DNA of 51,156 nt from an uncultured Atopobium sp. Its GTDB lineage: Bacteria > Actinomycetota > Coriobacteriia > Coriobacteriales > Atopobiaceae. The stretch is from assembly GCA_937997345.1 (NCBI GenBank), contig CALKTD010000024.1:1-51156 (forward strand). The letters are read 5' to 3'. The notes beneath the pieces were generated by a model, which saw nothing but the letters and a program-made list of their open reading frames with translations, made no database searches and was not told the origin of the DNA. Both the position numbers and the translations under genes were made by a program. Shown here piece after piece: positions 50,066 to 51,156 of this stretch. How positions within the stretch are numbered: position 1 is the first letter of the stretch; each line of letters opens with the position of its first letter.

Positions 50066-50187
50066 TTGTAAGGTCTTATGATAGGACGTTGTAAGGTCCT
50101 GACACGGAAACCTTGGTGAGCCCTTGCCCCTCTCCTGGGGAATTATGATCGGGCATCAATCTGTCAGGTAGAAACCCAGGAGGAACT
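50066..50187 (+). promoter_or_regulatory. Structured 5' leader of the P-type ATPase gene, candidate translational switch
   Basis: Two direct repeats TTGTAAGGTC (50066, 50089) precede a closed element: outer stem CCTGACA/TGTCAGG (50098-50104 with 50162-50168), inner stem TGAGCCC with GGGC-A-TCA (50117-50123 with 50151-50158) and a CCCC/GGGG hairpin (50127-50140). The hairpin's CTCCTGGG (50132-50139) is exactly complementary to CCCAGGAG (50175-50182), the ribosome binding site of the ATPase gene. Pairing within the hairpin or with the ribosome binding site is mutually exclusive. I cannot match it to a known riboswitch class; the yybP-ykoY manganese motif is not evident. Confidence 0.55.
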
Positions 50188-51156
50188 TTGAAAGAGTATC
50201 TTTCAAGTGCGGCTGATGTAATCAGTGCGCAAAAAACTGATGCTGAAGTTGGTCTGTCTGATGCAGAAGCAGCTTCACGTCTTGAGGCTCATGGCCTCAA
50301 CAAGCTTAAAGAAGCACCAAAAGAATCAATTATTAAGAGATTCTTTGCACAGATGGCTGATCCTATGGTCATCATGCTTCTTGTTGCTGCTGCTATTTCC
50401 GCTGCTGAAGGTATTTATACCGGAGAAGGCGGAATTGCAGACGTTGTAATTATTCTGTTTGTTGTTGTCACCAATTCCGTTCTTGGTGTTGTCCAGGAGG
50501 GCAAAGCCGAGGAAGCTCTTGCTGCTCTGCAAGAGATGAGCGCAGCTCAGAGCAAGGTTATCAGAGACGGTCGTCTTGAGACGGTTGCCTCAACCGAGCT
50601 TGTTGTGGGCGATATTATTCTGCTTGAGGCGGGTGACTCTGTCCCAGCTGATTGCCGCATTCTTGAGAGTGCTTCTATGAAGGTAGAGGAGTCTGCGCTC
50701 ACGGGAGAATCAGTTCCTGTCGAGAAACACGCGGAGACCCTCAGTCTTGCTGAAGACACTGATGACATTCCTTTGGGTGACCGAAAGAATATGTGTTACT
50801 CCGGATCTATTGTGGTCTATGGTCGTGGTCGCGCAGTTGTTGTTGCAACCGGTATGGACACCGAGATGGGCAAGATTGCAGATGCAATTTCCCAGGCAGA
50901 GGATGGACAGACACCACTCCAGATTGCGCTCGATAAGCTTTCTCATACGCTAACCATTCTTGTTGTTGTCATCTCACTGATTGTTTTTGCAACAGGTTTC
51001 ATCAAGCACGGTGCCGAGATGTTTGGCAACTTTGACCTTGTCCTAAGCACGTTTATGGTTGCAGTTTCTCTTGCAGTAGCTGCAATTCCAGAGGGTCTTG
51101 TTGCTGTTGTTACCATCGTTCTTTCTATGGGTGTTACCAGAATGAGCGAACGCCAC
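50188..51156 (+). CDS. Calcium-type P-type ATPase (P2A), partial at right edge
   Basis: The first 323 residues are visible. The N-terminus is a cation ATPase domain (GLSDAEAASRLEAHGLNKLK). The first two helices are included in MVIMLLVAAAISAAEGIYTG and DVVIILFVVVTNSVLGVVQE. The actuator domain has LEAGDSVPADCRIL and the TGES motif in VEESALTGESVPVEK. The window ends in the fourth helix, after VAAIPEGLVAVVTIVLSMG; the PEGL and upstream VSLAVAAIP are the calcium-type (PMR1/PacL/YloB) pattern. The start is TTG 50188, the only start well placed after AGGAGG. The translation is possibly controlled by the structured leader upstream. Confidence 0.9.
   Translation, partial: MKEYLSSAADVISAQKTDAEVGLSDAEAASRLEAHGLNKLKEAPKESIIKRFFAQMADPMVIMLLVAAAISAAEGIYTGEGGIADVVIILFVVVTNSVLGVVQEGKAEEALAALQEMSAAQSKVIRDGRLETVASTELVVGDIILLEAGDSVPADCRILESASMKVEESALTGESVPVEKHAETLSLAEDTDDIPLGDRKNMCYSGSIVVYGRGRAVVVATGMDTEMGKIADAISQAEDGQTPLQIALDKLSHTLTILVVVISLIVFATGFIKHGAEMFGNFDLVLSTFMVAVSLAVAAIPEGLVAVVTIVLSMGVTRMSERH

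Noticed and set aside
50041..50187. yybP-ykoY manganese riboswitch upstream of the P-type ATPase
   Set aside because: Context fits, but the conserved GGGGAGUAG and CUACUGA-like loops of that class are not found. I list the leader as unassigned instead.
1..51156. CRISPR array, tRNA or rRNA genes
   Set aside because: No regularly spaced repeats, no tRNA cloverleaf with CCA-type end and no rRNA sequence were seen on reading both strands.

Overview
The window looks like the chromosome of a host-associated, fermentative, Gram-positive bacterium of the class Coriobacteriia, most likely Atopobiaceae (Atopobium/Lancefieldella-like). This is inferred from gene content and protein style: mannose-class PTS, a full glycogen operon, D-lactate dehydrogenase, a T-box-controlled pheST operon and moderate GC with strong GGAGG-type ribosome binding sites. 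No species marker (rRNA or similar) is present, so the assignment is tentative.

Region 1 (1-6516) is an accessory segment in decay. It holds, mostly on the minus strand, a RelE/HigB-like toxin cut by the window edge, a GNAT acetyltransferase pseudogene, a TfoX N-domain protein, a DUF2442-HTH protein, a type IV AbiE pair whose toxin has lost its middle, about 1.3 kb of degraded DNA containing a copy of a guaA-like 3' end, an AT-rich Abi_2 (HEPN) abortive-infection gene, and an IS30-family element with a frameshifted transposase. The IS ends exactly where the terminator of the first conserved housekeeping gene begins.

Region 2 (6517-9562) is ordinary chromosome: FKBP-type isomerase, glutamate racemase, a DUF488 protein and branched-chain aminotransferase.

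Region 3 (9614-18625) is a coherent N-acetylgalactosamine/galactosamine catabolic locus. A mannose-class PTS (IIA, a YajC-like small membrane protein, IIB, IIC, IID) would import and phosphorylate the amino sugar. An NagA/AgaA-type deacetylase and an AgaS-type isomerase/deaminase would give tagatose-6-phosphate. A divergent pair, a LacC/PfkB-type kinase and a GatY/KbaY-type aldolase, would finish the route to triose phosphates. A GntR/HutC regulator sits inside the locus, and the 0.5-kb divergent intergenic region carries operator-like palindromes.

Region 4 (18631-28768) holds a DUF3290-DUF421 membrane pair, a zinc-type ABC importer (znuACB-like), a T-box leader followed by pheST, a putative zinc-dependent phospholipase C-like protein and a glycerol-dehydrogenase-like enzyme.

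Region 5 (28980-40746) is a compact glycogen operon, glgB-glgP-glgC-glgD-glgA, ending in a 1145-residue fusion of a GH13 amylase-type enzyme with a GH77 4-alpha-glucanotransferase. It encodes synthesis, branching, phosphorolysis and maltodextrin recycling together.

Region 6 (40773-51156) contains an OmpR-type two-component system, a DUF4342 protein, a heterodimeric ABC exporter pair, pyruvate kinase, D-lactate dehydrogenase, and the start of a calcium-type P-type ATPase. The ATPase is preceded by a structured leader that can pair with its own Shine-Dalgarno sequence.

The most interesting non-gene signals are that ATPase leader, the operator cluster of the amino-sugar locus, and a short word (GGCGAGAA, often extended to TGGCGAGAAAC) that is heavily over-represented in the core chromosome but absent from the accessory segment.
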